DNA of 8,899 bases from Puniceicoccales bacterium (GTDB taxonomy: Bacteria; Verrucomicrobiota; Verrucomicrobiia; Opitutales; JAIRKQ01), in the NCBI GenBank assembly GCA_031273725.1, contig JAISRG010000019.1, positions 1 through 8,899 of the forward strand. Direction: 5' to 3'. The notes under the pieces are model-generated. The model did not search any database, had not been told where the DNA came from, and was given only the letters and a program-made list of their open reading frames with translations. The position numbers and the translations under genes were made by a program. This document shows positions 6,335-8,899 of this stretch, one piece after another; position 1 is the stretch's first letter, and each line of letters opens with the position of its first letter.

Positions 6335-8416
6335 ATGAAAAAGAACATATTAATATTCGCTTTTCTAATTTTATGCATGCAGTTTGTGTATGCCGAAGAA
6401 GAAGAAGAAGCCTTCCAGGTAAAAGACTCAATAGTAAAAAGCATTGCGCTGTCAGATGCTCCCTTGTCGCAGGTCCTATACATAATGGAGGAATTAACGG
6501 GCAAAGCAGTTCTTAGGGACAGCCAACTTGGGAATGTTCCAATAAGCTTACAAATTCGAAAAGAAATTAGCAAGGAAGAAGCAATACGAGTCATCGAAAA
6601 TGTGTTGGCGATAAATCATATTGCAATAGTAGAACTGGGAGACGAATTGTTAAAAGCTGTTAGTACGAAATCTACGCCTTCGCAATCTCCATGTTTTGTA
6701 GATTATTCATTACTAGATGTAACTCCTAGCGAGAAGATTTGTTCCAAAATTTTTCAATTACACTACTTATCGGTTGATGAATTTTCAAAATTGATAGCTA
6801 GCCTATTAAATCAGGATGTGTTATCGGCCATAGTGTTTAGTGATTCAAATTCCATGTTGATAACGGATTCCGTAGCCAATTTGCAACGCGTGGAACTAAT
6901 ACTTAGCAGGGTTGACATTCCAAAACATTCCGTTCTCAACTCGAAAATATTTCGCATAAAACATGGCGATGCCAAAGAAATTTCTGAACTTTTAAATAAA
7001 GTTATCAATAGGCAGCTAAGTACACGAAATAAGGGATCGGGAAGTACTTCTGGCGACTCGACTGGATACCAAAACGAATTGGAAAACATGTCATCTTTTC
7101 AGTTTTCAAAAAATTTGACCATTGAGCATGACGTTCGCAGTAATGCTGTAATTGCCTGCGGAACATCAAAAGATATTGAGCTTGTGGAATCGATAATTGG
7201 CCAGATAGATGTGCTTCTTGATCAAGTCAGGATTGAGGTAGTCATTGCCAAAGTTACTCTTATAAGAGGTCAGGCCTCTGGGTTAGAGACTCTGGGACTT
7301 GACAATATGAAGGCCACGGACAAACATTATAATCCAACAATAGACGCAAAAATTTCTAAGGCAGGGGCCGGCACAATCACACAAAACCCATTTACCATAA
7401 ATGGTTCCATGAGAAATTTTGCGTTGAATTTGATTTTTAACAAAGCTCGTAGCGATTCCCATGTGAAAGTTTTATCTGCCCCAACGATTGTCACAACTCA
7501 CAATCGGGAAGCACTGGTAAAAATTGTTGATTCATATCCCGTCGTAAAAGCCGACATTTCTGATTCAAATGGAGGAGGAAATGTAGCAGTAAAGAGTACC
7601 ATTGAGTATAAGGATGTTGGCATAGAACTCAAGGTTAAGCCATTGATTGGAATAAACGGCATAATTCAGCTTGAAATTAGTCAAACAATTGAAGACATAA
7701 AAGGGAATGTTAAGGTCAATGGTAATGACATGCCGACGATGTCTAAGAGTGAAGCCGTATCATTTGTTAGTGTGTGTGATGGAGATACGGTGGTGCTAGC
7801 TGGGTTGCAGCAAAAAAAGACCACAAAGAACAATGCTAAATTGTGGCTGTTGGGAGATATTCCTGTGGTCGGCCACTGGTTATTCTCTCCAAAAGATGCC
7901 AACGAAGAGACAACGGAACTGATTATCTTCATCAAACCTACCATCATCTCAAATCCAGCCAATGAAGAGACATTTGCTAGGCGGATAATCGATGGATCGG
8001 AGTTACAGCCGGAAATGGAACACTATGAAGAAACTGGAAAATTTCTGCCTGTCATGCAATTCCCATGGAGCACATTGGGGGACCCAACCGTTGATCATAG
8101 AGAAGTATCCACCAATGGTCGTAGGTCAGAATTATCCAGTACAGACTCGTGTGCTATTTGCCAGCCGGAAAGTGCTAAATTTTCGGATAAAAGCTCCGAA
8201 AAACATACATGGGGACATTTTCGAAGAAAAGTAGATAAAAAGCATGCTACACCCATAAGTAAGGCTAAAGAGGAAACAACAACCACAGTGGTGTCCGGGG
8301 CAACAGCAAATGTCGCCAAAAAACAAAAAACACCTTTGGTCGATGAAAAGCAAAAAGGAAAAAAGCTTTATCCTAGAAAGCAATCTAGCAGCAGACTTCG
8401 TTCCAGAATACTATAA
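6335..8416 (+). CDS. gspD: Type II secretion/type IV pilus secretin (GspD/PilQ family)
   Basis: Outer-membrane channel subunit of 693 residues. Signal peptide 1-20 (MKKNILIFAFLILCMQFVYA, cleavage before E21). N-terminal domains follow: an N0-like region (about 33-110), an N-domain with KIFQLHYLSVDEFSKLI (138-154) through VELILSRVDIP (186-196), and another with KIFRIKHGDAKEISELL (204-220) through SIIGQIDVLLDQV (286-298). The last is interrupted by a Gly/Ser-rich insert (230-250) as in GspD. The secretin core (about 299-540) has VLSAPTIVTTHN (379-390), EYKDVGIELKVKP (424-436), VCDGDTVVLAGL (480-491), LLGDIPVVGHWLF (505-517) and TELIIFIKPTII (527-538). Residues 541-693 form an unusual basic, low-complexity tail. 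It is the third gene of the operon, 8 nt after the M-like gene; its TAA is followed directly by the next reading frame. GspD versus PilQ cannot be settled from this gene alone. Confidence 0.93.
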   Translation: MKKNILIFAFLILCMQFVYAEEEEEAFQVKDSIVKSIALSDAPLSQVLYIMEELTGKAVLRDSQLGNVPISLQIRKEISKEEAIRVIENVLAINHIAIVELGDELLKAVSTKSTPSQSPCFVDYSLLDVTPSEKICSKIFQLHYLSVDEFSKLIASLLNQDVLSAIVFSDSNSMLITDSVANLQRVELILSRVDIPKHSVLNSKIFRIKHGDAKEISELLNKVINRQLSTRNKGSGSTSGDSTGYQNELENMSSFQFSKNLTIEHDVRSNAVIACGTSKDIELVESIIGQIDVLLDQVRIEVVIAKVTLIRGQASGLETLGLDNMKATDKHYNPTIDAKISKAGAGTITQNPFTINGSMRNFALNLIFNKARSDSHVKVLSAPTIVTTHNREALVKIVDSYPVVKADISDSNGGGNVAVKSTIEYKDVGIELKVKPLIGINGIIQLEISQTIEDIKGNVKVNGNDMPTMSKSEAVSFVSVCDGDTVVLAGLQQKKTTKNNAKLWLLGDIPVVGHWLFSPKDANEETTELIIFIKPTIISNPANEETFARRIIDGSELQPEMEHYEETGKFLPVMQFPWSTLGDPTVDHREVSTNGRRSELSSTDSCAICQPESAKFSDKSSEKHTWGHFRRKVDKKHATPISKAKEETTTTVVSGATANVAKKQKTPLVDEKQKGKKLYPRKQSSSRLRSRIL
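6395..6409 (+). repeat. (GAA)5 trinucleotide run at the secretin signal-peptide junction
   Basis: Five GAA codons encode Glu21-25, the first residues of the mature secretin after the predicted cleavage site VYA/E. Being a trinucleotide run in frame, slippage would change only the number of Glu residues. Confidence 0.8.
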
Positions 8417-8427
8417 TGGGGAATATC

Positions 8428-8832
8428 ATGAAATTAACAAAACTAATATTAGCATTTATATTACTTTCACAGCCACATCTCGTTGGAGAAAATTTTGAGT
8501 CGCTAATAACAAATTCTCCATTTGCTGGGCAAACTTCAGGGATATCATCTTCCTCCAATAAATCGAGCAAGTCAGCAGATATCGTTGAGATCAATTACGA
8601 ATTACGAGGAATATTGATTAAAGATAACATCAGGGTGTTCAACATATATAATCAAGTAGATGGTAGGTATAAATGGGTCAAACAAGGAGATGGTCGCGGT
8701 CAAATAGTAATAGACTCATTCGATGAGTATAGCAAAACACTATATTTTCATACATCCGATGGTAAAAGTTATGCGGTTCGACTGAAAAATACTTTAAATA
8801 GCCTAAATGCATTGGGTATTACTTTTAAATAA
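8428..8832 (+). CDS. Small exported protein, GspC/PilP HR-domain-like (putative)
   Basis: A 134-residue protein with an N-terminal signal peptide or anchor (MKLTKLILAFILLSQPHLVG, 1-20), a Ser-rich linker (37-50) after an SPFAG motif (30-34), and a compact beta-rich domain (about 55-120): YELRGILIKDNIRVFNIYN (57-75), YKWVKQGDG (81-89), QIVIDSF (92-98), TLYFHTSDGKSYAVRLK (104-120). This strand order, with a short 'function re-entry' segment followed by a hairpin, resembles the HR domain of GspC and PilP, which binds the secretin N0 domain. The resemblance is inferred from pattern, not a search. It lies directly behind the secretin. I chose ATG 8428 (GGGGA 5 nt upstream). ATG 8416 overlaps the secretin stop by one base (TAATG), adds four residues and is a real alternative by coupling. 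Confidence 0.6.
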   Translation: MKLTKLILAFILLSQPHLVGENFESLITNSPFAGQTSGISSSSNKSSKSADIVEINYELRGILIKDNIRVFNIYNQVDGRYKWVKQGDGRGQIVIDSFDEYSKTLYFHTSDGKSYAVRLKNTLNSLNALGITFK

Positions 8833-8862
8833 TCCACAAACTGTAATGGAGAATTAGACTTT

Positions 8863-8899
8863 ATGGATATTCTTTCTGAAAAATTATCCGAATTGGGAC
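8863..8899 (+). CDS. Start of a probable GspE/PilB-type ATPase (truncated by the window)
   Basis: ATG 8863 begins an open frame that runs off the right edge: MDILSEKLSELG, 12 codons. GGAG (8848-8851) lies 11 nt upstream, and the gene starts 30 nt after the preceding stop, so it continues the operon. A short amphipathic 'LxxKLxxLG' start is common at the N-terminus of secretion ATPases of the GspE/PilB type, and such a gene is expected here. Twelve residues cannot prove it; context carries the call. Confidence 0.4.
   Translation, partial: MDILSEKLSELG

Noticed and set aside
1..8899. Mobile element, phage, CRISPR, tRNA or riboswitch content
   Set aside because: No transposase or integrase, no spaced direct-repeat array, no cloverleaf and no conserved riboswitch core were seen on either strand.

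Overview
The window is an ordinary-looking bacterial chromosome segment, moderately AT-rich, with tightly packed genes and no tRNA, rRNA, IS element, CRISPR array or phage gene that I can see. A secretin with a cleavable signal peptide implies a diderm (Gram-negative-type) cell. The McsA/McsB arginine-kinase pair is best known from Firmicutes but also occurs in the PVC group, including Chlamydiae. The combination suggests a member of the PVC superphylum, perhaps Verrucomicrobiota. That placement is inference from gene content, not a database result.

Layout: (1) 1-131 is the tail of an unidentified + strand gene. (2) 132-480 is a gene-poor leader with a good sigma70-type promoter and two tiny overlapping ORFs of doubtful status. 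(3) 481-1845 (+) is an AGCS-family sodium:alanine/glycine symporter. (4) Convergent to it on the - strand is a compact operon, trxB (4565-3633) - mcsA (3622-3065) - mcsB (3068-2004), joined by a 10-nt gap and a 4-nt ATGA overlap. (5) A 274-bp divergent intergenic region follows, with an A/T-tract plus TTGACA promoter facing right. (6) From 4840 to the window end (+) runs a type II secretion / type IV pilus-like operon. Its genes are a GspL-like protein, a GspM/PilO-like protein, a GspD/PilQ-family secretin, a small exported protein that resembles the GspC/PilP HR domain, and the first 12 codons of what is probably the GspE/PilB ATPase.

How the genes work together: the right-hand operon encodes the inner-membrane platform (L-like and M-like), the outer-membrane channel (secretin) and a candidate periplasmic connector, in the order L-M-D-C-(E). 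This differs from the canonical gspC-D-E...L-M order and resembles pilMNOPQ with M+N fused and P/Q swapped. The left-hand - strand operon combines thiol redox (thioredoxin reductase) with arginine-phosphorylation protein quality control (McsA zinc-finger activator plus McsB kinase), without ctsR or clpC beside it. The points most worth a second look are the secretin's long basic C-terminal tail, the near-leaderless start of the L-like gene, the trxB-mcsA-mcsB linkage close to a secretin operon, and a Cys substitution in McsB's RDxxRA motif.
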